DNA of 36,897 bases, taken from Oscillospiraceae bacterium. GTDB lineage: Bacteria > Bacillota > Clostridia > Oscillospirales > CAG-272. The DNA is taken from contig SVRN01000020.1 of the NCBI GenBank assembly GCA_015064805.1, forward strand, positions 1 to 36,897, written 5' to 3'. The position numbers and the translations under genes are program-made. Of this stretch, positions 14,924 to 22,174 are shown piece by piece. Under the pieces are notes generated by a model. It was not told the DNA's origin. It did not search any database and saw only the letters and a list, made by a program, of their open reading frames with translations. The first letter of the stretch is position 1. Every line of letters begins with the position of its first letter.

Positions 14924-14952
14924 TTGCACGGTGGCGGATTTTGTGGTATAAT
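14924..14952 (+). promoter_or_regulatory. Sigma-A promoter of the FkbM gene
   Basis: TTGCAC (14924-14929), a 17-nt spacer and TATAAT (14947-14952). It lies inside the 5' leader of the divergent HIT gene. Confidence 0.65.
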
Positions 14953-14960
14953 ACAAGTAG

Positions 14961-14989
14961 AGTATACCACGCCACGGTGAAAATGTCAA
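14961..14989 (-). promoter_or_regulatory. Sigma-A promoter of the HIT gene
   Basis: On the minus strand: TTGACA (14989-14984), a 17-nt spacer and TATACT (14966-14961). Its -10 box is eight bases from the -10 box of the opposing FkbM promoter. Confidence 0.75.
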
Positions 14990-15019
14990 CGGGCGCGGTG
15001 AAAATCGGAGGAGCAAGAG

Positions 15020-16078
15020 ATGGATTTATGGCAAACGCTGGCCGCGACGGACAAGACCGTCGTCATGTACGGCATGGGCAACGGTGCGGATAAAATACTT
15101 ACGGTGTGCGAGCAGTACGGCATCGAGGTCAAGGAATTCTTCGCCAGCGACGATTTCGTGCGCGGACAGCAGTTTCATGGCAAGACGGTGCGCCGCTTTT
15201 CGGACGTGTGCGAGCAGTACGGAGCGGACAATCTCGTGGTGCTTGTCTCCTTTGCTTCGTCCTTGCCCGAGGTCATGAGCAATATCGCCCACGTGGCAAG
15301 CGTGTGCGAGACGTACGTTCCCGACGTGCCCGTCAAGGGAGACACGCTGTTTTGCGAGGAATATGAAAGGGAGCATGCGGCTCTGCTCGATGCCGCTTGT
15401 GATGCACTTGCCGACGAGCGGTCGCGTGAGGTGTTCCGCGGTGTGGTCGAATTTCGTCGCACGGGCCGCCTTGACGTGTTGCTTGCCACGCAGGACGACC
15501 GCGAGAGCGTCATGCGCGAGCTGTTGCATTTAGATGACTACAAGGTTGCCATCGATGCAGGGGCGTACGACGGTGACACCGCCCGCGAGCTGATTGAGCT
15601 TTGTCCGAATTTGGAGTGCATCTGGGCGTTTGAGCCTGACCGCCGCAACTTCCGTAAGCTGAGCGTATACGCCGAGGGAGAGGCGCGGGTGAAGCCCGTG
15701 GGCGCTGCCGTTTGGAACGAAACGACCACGCTGATCTTTGAGGACAGCGGCAATCGCAACGCAGGCGTGGACACCGACGGCAAGGCGCGCCGCACGATCG
15801 AGGTCAAGGCCTTGGCCATTGACGACAGGAAAGCCGAGGGACGCATCGACTATATCAAGTACGACGTGGAGGGAAGCGAAAAGGAAGCCCTGGAGGGCAG
15901 CGCGCGCACCATCCGCGAGGACAAGCCCGACCTGCTCATCTCGCTTTACCACCGTACCGAGGATCTGCACGAATTGATCCTGCAGGTCAAGGCGCTGTGC
16001 CCCGAATACCGTCTGTACGTCCGCCGCTATCCTTATATTCCCGCGTGGGATCTGAATTTGTACGCGACGGTAAGATGA
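15020..16078 (+). CDS. FkbM-family SAM-dependent methyltransferase
   Basis: A 352-residue protein. The N-terminal ~110 residues resemble a small nucleotide-binding fold ('VVMYGMGNGADKI'). The C-terminal two thirds carry the methyltransferase, with motif I AIDAGAYDGDT (~177-187), 'WAFEPDRRNFRKL' and the FkbM-type block IDYIKYDVEGSEKEALEG, followed by 'DLLISLYHR'. FkbM enzymes methylate hydroxyls on sugars, antibiotics or other metabolites. No sugar or antibiotic cluster is present, so the substrate is unknown. The N-terminal half recurs in cell-surface polysaccharide enzymes of Clostridia, which makes a sugar target plausible. The start at 15020 follows GGAGG. It is monocistronic, ending at a strong hairpin. 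Confidence 0.87.
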   Translation: MDLWQTLAATDKTVVMYGMGNGADKILTVCEQYGIEVKEFFASDDFVRGQQFHGKTVRRFSDVCEQYGADNLVVLVSFASSLPEVMSNIAHVASVCETYVPDVPVKGDTLFCEEYEREHAALLDAACDALADERSREVFRGVVEFRRTGRLDVLLATQDDRESVMRELLHLDDYKVAIDAGAYDGDTARELIELCPNLECIWAFEPDRRNFRKLSVYAEGEARVKPVGAAVWNETTTLIFEDSGNRNAGVDTDGKARRTIEVKALAIDDRKAEGRIDYIKYDVEGSEKEALEGSARTIREDKPDLLISLYHRTEDLHELILQVKALCPEYRLYVRRYPYIPAWDLNLYATVR

Positions 16079-16088
16079 ATAGAGAACC

Positions 16089-16113
16089 AAGCCCGCCAAT
16101 ATGGCGGGCTTTT
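16089..16113 (+). terminator. Intrinsic terminator of the FkbM gene
   Basis: AAGCCCGCC (16089-16097) pairs with GGCGGGCTT (16103-16111) over a 5-nt loop, followed by TTTTG. Confidence 0.88.
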
Positions 16114-16413
16114 GTTGGTATGGCTTCATTTGCAAGCCGCTTTTTCTTTGGTTGCGCAGTTGCTGAGAAAAAGCTAACAAAAAGAAACGCCGAATGATAT
16201 TTCGCCCTCTGCACAGGGCGAGGAGGGCTACGCGCCCTCCACCGCGCAAGCTTTTGAAAAAGCTTGACCAAAACTTTTATCAAGAGTGCTTCCGCTACTG
16301 TTTCGGCGGGCTTTTTTGTCTTTATGGGAAATTTTCGCCGCTTTATTTCTCGGACATATTTCGCGTGCCGCGTCGCATATAATGAACGTAACGAACGGGA
16401 AGGGGGCGACGGT
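16114..16413. other. Gene-less hairpin-rich intergenic region with a possible spoIIG promoter
   Basis: No credible gene. Three hairpins lie in a row: 16203-16208 with 16215-16220, 16222-16228 with 16234-16240, and 16247-16255 with 16258-16266. The last has the core CTTTTGAAAAAG and is followed by CCAAAACTTT, like the repeat after asd. TATAAT at 16378-16383 may be the -10 box of the spoIIGA-sigE promoter. TTCGCC at 16334 and TTCGCG at 16360 are weak matches to Spo0A boxes on the reverse strand. No good -35 box is visible, which would fit an activator-dependent promoter. Confidence 0.5.
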
Positions 16414-17292
16414 ATGGGCGGCGAGGTCTACGCCGATCTTTTGTTTTTGGTCAATTTCAGCATGGACTTTCTTGGCTTTTATCTTTGCGCGCGGCTGCTT
16501 CACCGACCGCTCTCCCTTTGGCGGGGCGTGCTGGCCTCGGCGCTGGGCGGCGTGTACGCCGTGGCGGTTCTGTTTCTGACGGTGGGCAAGGTGCCTGCGT
16601 TTTTGCTTGACGCTCTCGTCTGCGTCGCGCTGTGCGCCGTTGCCATGGCGGGGCGGCATGAAAAATGGAAATCGCTGTTGCGCCTTTGCGCGCTGTACCT
16701 GCTTATCTCCGTGTTGCTTGGCGGGGCGATGACCTTGCTGTATTCCCAGCTCAATCGCATCCCGGGCCTGACCGATCGGGTGAGCGAGGAGGGGCTGTCC
16801 ACCTGGCTGTTTTTTGGATTGGCGGTCGTGTCGGCCGTGCTGACGGCTCTGTGGGGGCGTTGCTTCAAGCGAACCACCCACAAGCGGGTGGACGTGATCG
16901 TCGAGCAAGGCGGCAACAGTGTGCGCTTGGCGGGGCTGTGCGACTCGGGCAATCTTTTGCGCGATCCCATCAGCGGCAAGGTGGTCATTCCCGCCGACGC
17001 GGCGCGGCTGATCGGTGTGGCTCCGCCGACGCTTCTGCGGGTCGCGCAGGCCGAGCGGGTGTCCGAGGCGATCGAGGCGTTGCCCGTGGATATCGCCCGA
17101 TCAGTCCGCCTGATCCCCGCGAGAACGGCGCTGGGCGAGCGCATGATGGTGGCCTTTGCCCCCGACGGCGTCTATCTTTGCGAGGCGGGGCAGGAGGACA
17201 AACGACAGGTCAGCGCCCTGATCGCGCCGACCGGGCTGACCGAGAAAAAAGACGGCATCGCGGCGCTGGTGCCGAGTGAATTGATGATATGA
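16414..17292 (+). CDS. spoIIGA: SpoIIGA, pro-sigma-E processing aspartic protease
   Basis: A 292-residue protein with the usual SpoIIGA design: five hydrophobic segments in the first ~150 residues, starting with the family-typical '[20 protein letters not shown]', then a soluble protease domain. The catalytic aspartate is D177 in [14 protein letters not shown], matching the DSGN motif of the family, which works as a dimer resembling retroviral proteases. In the mother cell's septal membrane SpoIIGA removes the pro-sequence of sigma-E after a signal from the forespore. The start at 16414 follows GGGAAGGGGG. The sigE gene follows directly, as in other spore formers, which makes the call secure despite low sequence conservation in this family. 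Confidence 0.93.
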   Translation: MGGEVYADLLFLVNFSMDFLGFYLCARLLHRPLSLWRGVLASALGGVYAVAVLFLTVGKVPAFLLDALVCVALCAVAMAGRHEKWKSLLRLCALYLLISVLLGGAMTLLYSQLNRIPGLTDRVSEEGLSTWLFFGLAVVSAVLTALWGRCFKRTTHKRVDVIVEQGGNSVRLAGLCDSGNLLRDPISGKVVIPADAARLIGVAPPTLLRVAQAERVSEAIEALPVDIARSVRLIPARTALGERMMVAFAPDGVYLCEAGQEDKRQVSALIAPTGLTEKKDGIAALVPSELMI

Positions 17293-17306
17293 ACGGAGGG
17301 AAGGCA

Positions 17307-18023
17307 ATGTGGGCATGGATCAAGAATATCAAGCAGCGGCTGACGTCGTGGTTGAGAGGCAAAAGGGAAGAGGACGGTGACATTTTCTATATCAACGGCC
17401 CCGACACCTTACCGCTTCCGCTGACGCACGAGGACGAGGCGGCCGCCATCGAGCGGCTGGGGGTGGACGAGGACGCAAAAACGCTGCTCGTCGAGCATAA
17501 TCTGCGGCTGGTGGTCTATATCGCCAAGCGGTTTGAGAGCACGGGCATCGGTCTTGAGGATCTGATCTCCATCGGCACGATCGGGCTGATCAAGTCGGTC
17601 AACACCTTCCGCGCCGACAAGAATATCAAGCTGGCGACCTACGCCTCGCGGTGTATTGAGAATGAAATATTGATGTACATACGCAAAAACAGCGGTCAGC
17701 GGCACGAGGTCAGCATCGACGAGCCGCTCAACACCGATTGGGACGGCAACGAGCTGCTGCTCTCGGACGTCCTCTCAAGCGACGAGGTGGACGTGGTGAC
17801 CGAGATCGCCGAGCGGGAGGAGCGGCAGGCCATCCGCGATTGCGTGGCCAAGCTGGAAGAGCGCGAGCGGGTGATCATCGAGCTGCGCTATGGGCTGTCG
17901 GGCGGCGAGGAAATGACGCAAAAGGAGGTCGCCGACCTGCTCGGAATTTCGCAATCCTACATTTCGCGCCTGGAAAAAAAGATCATTGCCAAGCTGCGGG
18001 AGGAGCTGAAGCAGGTGCTTTGA
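17307..18023 (+). CDS. sigE: RNA polymerase sporulation sigma factor sigma-E (pro-form)
   Basis: A 238-residue sigma-70 family factor. An amphipathic N-terminal stretch ([19 protein letters not shown]) matches the membrane-binding pro-sequence that SpoIIGA removes. Region 2 reads [13 protein letters not shown], '[19 protein letters not shown]' and '[19 protein letters not shown]'. The SigE-specific segment '[19 protein letters not shown]' follows, then region 4 with '[19 protein letters not shown]'. Sigma-E starts the mother-cell programme after asymmetric division. The start at 17307 has GGAGGG upstream; an ATG at 17289 overlaps the spoIIGA stop but lacks a good site. sigG, often the next gene, is absent; a promoter-terminator unit follows instead. 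Confidence 0.96.
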   Translation: MWAWIKNIKQRLTSWLRGKREEDGDIFYINGPDTLPLPLTHEDEAAAIERLGVDEDAKTLLVEHNLRLVVYIAKRFESTGIGLEDLISIGTIGLIKSVNTFRADKNIKLATYASRCIENEILMYIRKNSGQRHEVSIDEPLNTDWDGNELLLSDVLSSDEVDVVTEIAEREERQAIRDCVAKLEERERVIIELRYGLSGGEEMTQKEVADLLGISQSYISRLEKKIIAKLREELKQVL

Positions 18024-18031
18024 CGGACGTA

Positions 18032-18060
18032 TTGACAAGCGTTTTGCCTTGTGATATAAT
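18032..18060 (+). promoter_or_regulatory. Consensus sigma-A promoter downstream of sigE
   Basis: A perfect TTGACA (18032-18037), a 17-nt spacer and a perfect TATAAT (18055-18060) with an extended TG. This is the best promoter in the window. Confidence 0.88.
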
Positions 18061-18066
18061 GGGCAC

Positions 18067-18165
18067 AGAGCGTTCCGGCGACGTGTGCATTGCCGAGGCA
18101 AAATGAATATCGGCAAGAAGAATACAAGCGCATACGGTTGCAAGGGCAGTCGTATGCGCTTTTTT
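18067..18165 (+). ncRNA. Candidate small RNA of about 100 nt
   Basis: A consensus promoter starts and a strong terminator ends this unit of about 100 nt; no known gene lies inside. A 24-codon frame from ATG 18104 (MNIGKKNTSAYGCKGSRMRF...) runs through the terminator stem with a weak upstream GAGG. Its coding nature is doubtful. It is either a small regulatory RNA or a very short peptide gene. No known RNA family is recognised. Confidence 0.45.
18126..18165 (+). terminator. Intrinsic terminator of the ~100-nt unit
   Basis: AAGCGCATACG (18126-18136) pairs with CGTATGCGCTT (18151-18161) over a 14-nt loop, with T6-7 after it. Confidence 0.88.
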
Positions 18166-18267
18166 AAAATTTTTTGAGAATAATTTCAAAAATGTTATAA
18201 GAAAATCCGATTTTTGCTGTCTATATAAGTGAGGAGCTATCAAAACGTAATCATGGAGGAGTTCGCT

Positions 18268-18912
18268 ATGAAAAAAGTTATTCTGTTTTTGCTGATCGCT
18301 ATTCTACTTATTGCTTTGCCATCCTGTCAGCAAAGTCCGCAATTGCCAAAAAACGATGAGGATCTCCACGAATTTCCCCAATACGCGATCCAAATTGACG
18401 ATTCCATTAAGAGCGCATTGGGAGTCAAAGACAATGAACAGGTGATTCGTGTGTATAATATATCGACGGAACGTGCCTGTTCCCAATATGGGACAATAGA
18501 AGAAGTTTTGGCGAGTGATGATGTTTTACAAGAGTTTTATGCGGTCATGTAGGACTATGGAATCAAAGTCTATACCTTTGACGATGATTCGAATGTGGTT
18601 GAAATCAAGAATGGTATTAGTTTCACTGATAATGAAACAACATCGGTGTTGTTGAACCATGCTGTTTCAGGGCAATTCCCGCAAGGAGCAAAGATATTAG
18701 ACGTTTATTATCTGTGGGGGGCGAATAATTATGCGGGTTCTGCTTTGTATTACAGAACCGATAAGGGAGATTTTGTTTACTATAACTATTTTCTCACATA
18801 TGAGGTTTTGGGGAAGCAGCAAACTTTTTTTACGAAAGATGAGTTTTTTGCTCTTATGAGAGCGATCGACGATTACCAGTCGGATCGAGATCCTAATAGT
18901 GATGGAAAATAA
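18268..18912 (+). pseudogene. Small lipoprotein gene interrupted by an in-frame TAG codon
   Basis: The start at 18268 follows GGAGGAG. A signal peptide with a lipobox-like end (LIALPSC) begins a frame that meets TAG at 18550-18552, after 94 codons. The same frame then continues without a break for another 120 codons to TAA at 18910-18912, and both parts have similar composition (Asp/Tyr/Asn-rich, AT-rich). No indel is needed to join them: 'EFYAVM', stop, 'DYGIKVYTFDDDSN'. The simplest reading is a point-mutated gene or a sequencing error. Read-through is possible; none of the 27 complete genes here ends in TAG. The family is not recognised; intact, it would be a ~214-residue surface lipoprotein. 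Confidence 0.6.
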
Positions 18913-18934
18913 AAAATATTTTTTCAAAAACCCC

Positions 18935-18963
18935 TTGCAATTTCAAATCATTTGTGATATAAT
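18935..18963 (+). promoter_or_regulatory. Sigma-A promoter of rpmE
   Basis: TTGCAA (18935-18940), a 17-nt spacer and TATAAT (18958-18963) with an extended TG. The preceding TTTGTGA also occurs before the hpf -10 box. Confidence 0.8.
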
Positions 18964-18969
18964 GACCGT

Positions 18970-19115
18970 ATTCGTGAGCAATTCGAGAAGTTGCAGAAAA
19001 GTGCGATGTACGAGCGGCGGCAATCCTATGCAGGATGTTCGCGGTTTAGCCATCAGGCTTTCCTGACCGAGGTCACGGAGCAGCACAAGCAAATTCAGAA
19101 AGGAGAGCTATTAAA
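18970..19115 (+). promoter_or_regulatory. Long structured leader of rpmE (candidate L31 autoregulatory leader)
   Basis: About 145 untranslated bases precede rpmE. They contain ATCCT-atgc-AGGAT (19024-19037) and TCAGG-cttt-CCTGA, the latter overlapping an alternative TGACC-ga-GGTCA hairpin. GTGC at 19001 and GCAC at 19083 could close the whole structure. Ribosomal proteins, including L31, often control their own mRNA through such leaders. I cannot confirm a match to the known L31 leader consensus by eye. Confidence 0.4.
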
Positions 19116-19325
19116 ATGCAAGCAGGAATCCATCCTAAGTATGAGGAAGTCGTAATCAAGTGCGCATGCGGTGAGACTGTTACCACCCGTTCTACCAAGG
19201 GCGGCGAGATGAGAGTTGAAATCTGCTCCAAGTGCCACCCCTTCTTTACCGGTAAGCAGAAGTTCGTTGACGCCGGCGGTAGAGTGGATAAGTTCAAGAA
19301 GAGACTGGCTGCAAGCGGCAAGTAA
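19116..19325 (+). CDS. rpmE: 50S ribosomal protein L31
   Basis: A 69-residue protein of normal L31 length starting [19 protein letters not shown]. Cysteines in KCACG (C16, C18) and EICSKCH (C37, C40) show the zinc-binding C+ form rather than the zinc-free form made in zinc starvation. '[20 protein letters not shown]' is the conserved family block. L31 sits at the central protuberance and bridges to the 30S subunit. The start at 19116 follows GAAAGGAG. It has its own promoter, a long leader and a strong terminator before hflX. Confidence 0.98.
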   Translation: MQAGIHPKYEEVVIKCACGETVTTRSTKGGEMRVEICSKCHPFFTGKQKFVDAGGRVDKFKKRLAASGK

Positions 19326-19361
19326 TAGCCACAGCCGTCTGTTCGATCGAACCGACACAGC

Positions 19362-19405
19362 ATTGGACAGAACACGTGCTAACGCGTGCTCTGTCCAATT
19401 TTTTT
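19362..19405 (+). terminator. Intrinsic terminator after rpmE
   Basis: A stem of 14 pairs plus one mismatch (outer arm 19362-19370 with 19391-19399) over an 8-nt loop, followed by T7. It ends 27 bp before hflX, so hflX expression may depend on partial read-through. Confidence 0.9.
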
Positions 19406-19432
19406 ATGCAAGCATTTGCAGAAAGGAGTTTT

Positions 19433-20767
19433 ATGGCCTTTTTTGAACAACACGATATATTGGATCATATGAAGGGCGTGCCGTCGGCCGTTTTGGTCGG
19501 TGTCAGCACCCGCGACGTATCGACCGAGGAGGCCGAGCGGGGCCTTGACGAGCTGGAGCGCCTGTTGGACACGGCAGGGGGCGTGGTGTTTGCCCGCGTT
19601 ATGCAAAGCCGTCCCACGCTGGATCCCGCGACCGTCATCGGCTCGGGTAAGGTGGAGGAGATCGCATCGCTTTGCAAGGAAAACGAGATTGAGCTGGTTA
19701 TTTTCGATATGGAGCTCTCGCCCGCCCAGATCCGAAACCTGGAGGACGGCATCGGCAAGGATGTTCGCGTGATCGACCGCTCTATGCTGATTCTGGACAT
19801 TTTCGCGCTGCACGCCACCACCATGGAGGGTAAGGTGCAGGTCGAGCTGGCACAGCTCAAATACACCGCGCCAAGACTGTCCGGTCACGGCACCGAGATG
19901 AGCCGTCTGGGCGGTGGCATCGGTACGCGCGGTCCCGGTGAGTCGCAGCTCGAGAGCGACCGCCGTCATATGCAGCGCCGCATCCGCGCGCTGGAGGATC
20001 AGCTTGAGGAAATGAACAAAAACCGCCGCACCATGCGCGCGACCCGTCAGCGCAGCGGCATCCCCACCGTCGCGTTGGTTGGCTATACCAACGCGGGCAA
20101 GTCGACCTTGCTCAACCGCCTGACCGACGCGGGCATTCTGGCCGAAAACAAGCTGTTTGCCACGCTGGATCCTACGACAAGACAATATACGCTTCCAAGC
20201 GGCGACAAGATCCTTTTGACCGACACGGTCGGCTTTATCCGCAAGCTGCCGCACCATCTCATCCGCGCCTTTCGCTCGACGCTGGACGAGGCCGCGCTGT
20301 CGGATATTTTGCTGATTATGATCGACGCGTCCGACCCCGAATGCCGCGAGCAGCTCGAATGTACCGAGGCGCTTTTGGAGGAATTGGGAGCGGCTGATAA
20401 GCCCAAGCTGTACGTCTTCAACCAATGTGACAAGCCCGAGGCGCAGACCGCGTTTCCTCTGCCGGGTAAATCGGCAGGGCAGGCCGAGGCTGTGTTTATT
20501 TCTGCCAAAACGGGGCAGGGACTGGACGAGCTTCTAACTAAGCTGACCGCGCTGATCCACGGCGGCAGAACGCGGGCGACGTTCGTGATTCCCAACGCCA
20601 AGCAGGGGATGCTGAGCAAGCTTTACGCGGGCGGTGCATCCATCGAGGAGATTGACTACGGTGCCGAGGCGGTCACGGTCACGGCTGTGGTCGACGCCGC
20701 AACGCGCGGTGCTCTGCGCGACTTTGACACTTGTCCTCAAAGGGCAAGGGAAGAGTGGGAGGACTGA
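19433..20767 (+). CDS. hflX: GTPase HflX
   Basis: A 444-residue protein. The N-terminal HflX domain is present ('RPTLDPATVIGSGKVEEI', 'DMELSPAQIRNLE', 'VIDRSMLILDIFALHA'), then the Gly-rich linker GGGIGTRGPGESQLE and an Arg-rich coiled coil. The G domain follows: GYTNAGKS (217-224), DTVGFI (264-269), NQCD (330-333). A C-terminal extension of ~70 residues ends the protein. HflX binds the 50S subunit near the peptidyl-transferase centre and splits stalled or heat-damaged ribosomes. The start at 19433 follows GAAAGGAG. It is coupled to the YigZ-family gene with one base between stop and start. It lies within sight of rpmE, but the terminator between them suggests partly separate control. Confidence 0.97.
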   Translation: MAFFEQHDILDHMKGVPSAVLVGVSTRDVSTEEAERGLDELERLLDTAGGVVFARVMQSRPTLDPATVIGSGKVEEIASLCKENEIELVIFDMELSPAQIRNLEDGIGKDVRVIDRSMLILDIFALHATTMEGKVQVELAQLKYTAPRLSGHGTEMSRLGGGIGTRGPGESQLESDRRHMQRRIRALEDQLEEMNKNRRTMRATRQRSGIPTVALVGYTNAGKSTLLNRLTDAGILAENKLFATLDPTTRQYTLPSGDKILLTDTVGFIRKLPHHLIRAFRSTLDEAALSDILLIMIDASDPECREQLECTEALLEELGAADKPKLYVFNQCDKPEAQTAFPLPGKSAGQAEAVFISAKTGQGLDELLTKLTALIHGGRTRATFVIPNAKQGMLSKLYAGGASIEEIDYGAEAVTVTAVVDAATRGALRDFDTCPQRAREEWED

Positions 20768-20768
20768 T

Positions 20769-21392
20769 ATGGCAGAAACGTATACGACCATAGCCAAGAT
20801 CGCCGAGATCGAGTTTGTCGAACGCAAGTCCGTCTTTTACGGCTACGCCGCGCCAGTCAAAACTGAAGAGGAGGCGCTCGCGCTCGTCAAGGAGCGCAGA
20901 TCGCTGATGCCTGACGCGACGCACCACGTTTTTGGCTATCACATGAAGGGCGGCATTCTCGCCCGCTATTCGGACGACGGAGAGCCGCAGGGCACGGCAG
21001 GTATGCCTGTGCTCGAGGCCATCCGCAAGTCGGGCGCGGACGATGCTTTGGTCGTCGTGACCCGCTATTTCGGCGGTATCCTTCTGGGCGCGGGAGGCCT
21101 TGTTCGTGCCTATGCCCACACGGCACACCTGGCGCTGGAGGCGGCAGGCATCGTCACCTACGAAAGCTATGCCGAACTGGAGCTTGCCTGCTCCTATTCC
21201 GACTACCAGAAATATCAGGCACAGTTGCCTCGCTTCGGCGCAGTGATGGACGATACCGATTTTTCCGATCGCGTGATCCTTCGCTTTGCGGTCAAAAAGC
21301 ATCTTGTCGACGACGTTCGCGCGCTGGTGCGCGAGATCAGCGCGGGGGGCAGTGAGGTCAAGGTGCTGGGCGAGAGATTCGATTACAGATAA
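20769..21392 (+). CDS. yigZ: YigZ/IMPACT-family protein
   Basis: A 207-residue protein with the UPF0029 (IMPACT) N-terminal domain: 'IEFVERKSVFYGYAAPV', 'DATHHVFGYHM', the conserved 'YSDDGEPQGTAGMPVLEAI' and 'VVVTRYFGGILLGAGGLVRAY'. A C-terminal domain of ~70 residues with a ferredoxin-like pattern follows. The eukaryotic homologue IMPACT regulates the Gcn2 kinase; the bacterial role is unclear, perhaps nucleic-acid or ribosome related. The start at 20769 lies one base after the hflX stop with GGGAGG upstream, so the two genes are co-translated. A GC-rich terminator follows. Confidence 0.94.
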   Translation: MAETYTTIAKIAEIEFVERKSVFYGYAAPVKTEEEALALVKERRSLMPDATHHVFGYHMKGGILARYSDDGEPQGTAGMPVLEAIRKSGADDALVVVTRYFGGILLGAGGLVRAYAHTAHLALEAAGIVTYESYAELELACSYSDYQKYQAQLPRFGAVMDDTDFSDRVILRFAVKKHLVDDVRALVREISAGGSEVKVLGERFDYR

Positions 21393-21404
21393 AAGAAGAG
21401 AGAA

Positions 21405-21440
21405 CGAGCCCGAGTCGGTTTGACTCGGGCTCGCGATTTT
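21405..21440 (+). terminator. Intrinsic terminator of the hflX operon
   Basis: A perfect 12-bp stem (21405-21416 with 21422-21433), a 5-nt loop and a short T tract. Confidence 0.85.
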
Positions 21441-21466
21441 GGAATATCCGGATTTTTTACAATTGC

Positions 21467-22011
21467 CTCTACAGCCTCACCCTGCGCGACTTTGTCGCGC
21501 GCGTTCGGTGAAAGCATGATGCCATTTCTTTGTCGTTTCACAAAGAAATGGCGAAAGAAAGGATACTTAAGGGCCTAATGCCCTTAAGAAACCCGCAACG
21601 CGCAAATGTCGCTACGTTGTCACTCCGCTCATATTTGCGCGAAAATAGGCAAATTCAGACGTTGCGTTCGCATTTGAAGCCAATGCGAACACGGAAGTAG
21701 CACGCAATGAACAAAACAAAAACTTTACCTATCTGCGACGCTCCCCCGGACGGACAAAATTTTAAGCAGGACGGAAAAGCAAGAGCTTTTGCCATAGTTG
21801 ATCCATCTGCGGGGTGGGGTATATGCCCCGCAGATGGGGAATTCTTGCAAAACAAACAGCCCCGCCGTTCATCGTCAGAACGGCGGGAGGAAGGGGGTTC
21901 CAAGGGGGAAAGCTTTGGCGTCTTTTCTTTGGCCATTTCTTTGCGACGAGGCAAAGAAATGGCATCTATGCCGTTACACCGAGCGCGCAAAGCTGTGCGA
22001 GGCTGTAGGAG
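21467..22011. repeat. Gene-less element of ~545 bp bounded by long imperfect inverted repeats (MITE-like)
   Basis: The left end (21467-21563) and the reverse complement of the right end (22011 to ~21921) align over about 90 bases. Shared in the same order are TACAGCCTC, the CGCGC/TCGGTG block, ATGCCATTTCTTTG, a short variable loop, then CAAAGAAATGGC and AAAGAAA. Each end therefore carries its own hairpin (CCATTTCTTTG with CAAAGAAATGG). Between them lie further stem-loops: 21566-21587, 21600-21640, 21667-21690, 21803-21837 and 21860-21886. No credible gene is present; short open frames here follow the repeats. It is probably a non-autonomous mobile element or repeated intergenic cassette. Target duplications were not identified. 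Confidence 0.5.
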
Positions 22012-22174
22012 AAGTTGTTGGAAATTTAGAATTACCCCATCCTTTGTTCATTCTGCCATCCTCATTTTTTGAAGAAAAAAATTATTTTTCACGAAAAAAA
22101 GTATTTCTTTCGTTTTTTGCGTATCTTATGTAATGAATTTGGCAGAAAATCATGTCGACGGAGGTGTTTTTGAT

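Noticed and set aside
16332..16366. Spo0A boxes upstream of spoIIGA
   Set aside because: Only weak matches on the reverse strand are present, so they are not reported as a separate feature.
18104..18178. 24-codon frame in the unit after sigE as a peptide gene
   Set aside because: Its 3' half is the terminator stem and loop, and the ribosome binding site is weak, so it is kept only as an alternative to the small RNA.
21655..22133. Several short open frames in the inverted-repeat block
   Set aside because: They occur on both strands across the hairpins, have no family resemblance and lack ribosome binding sites.
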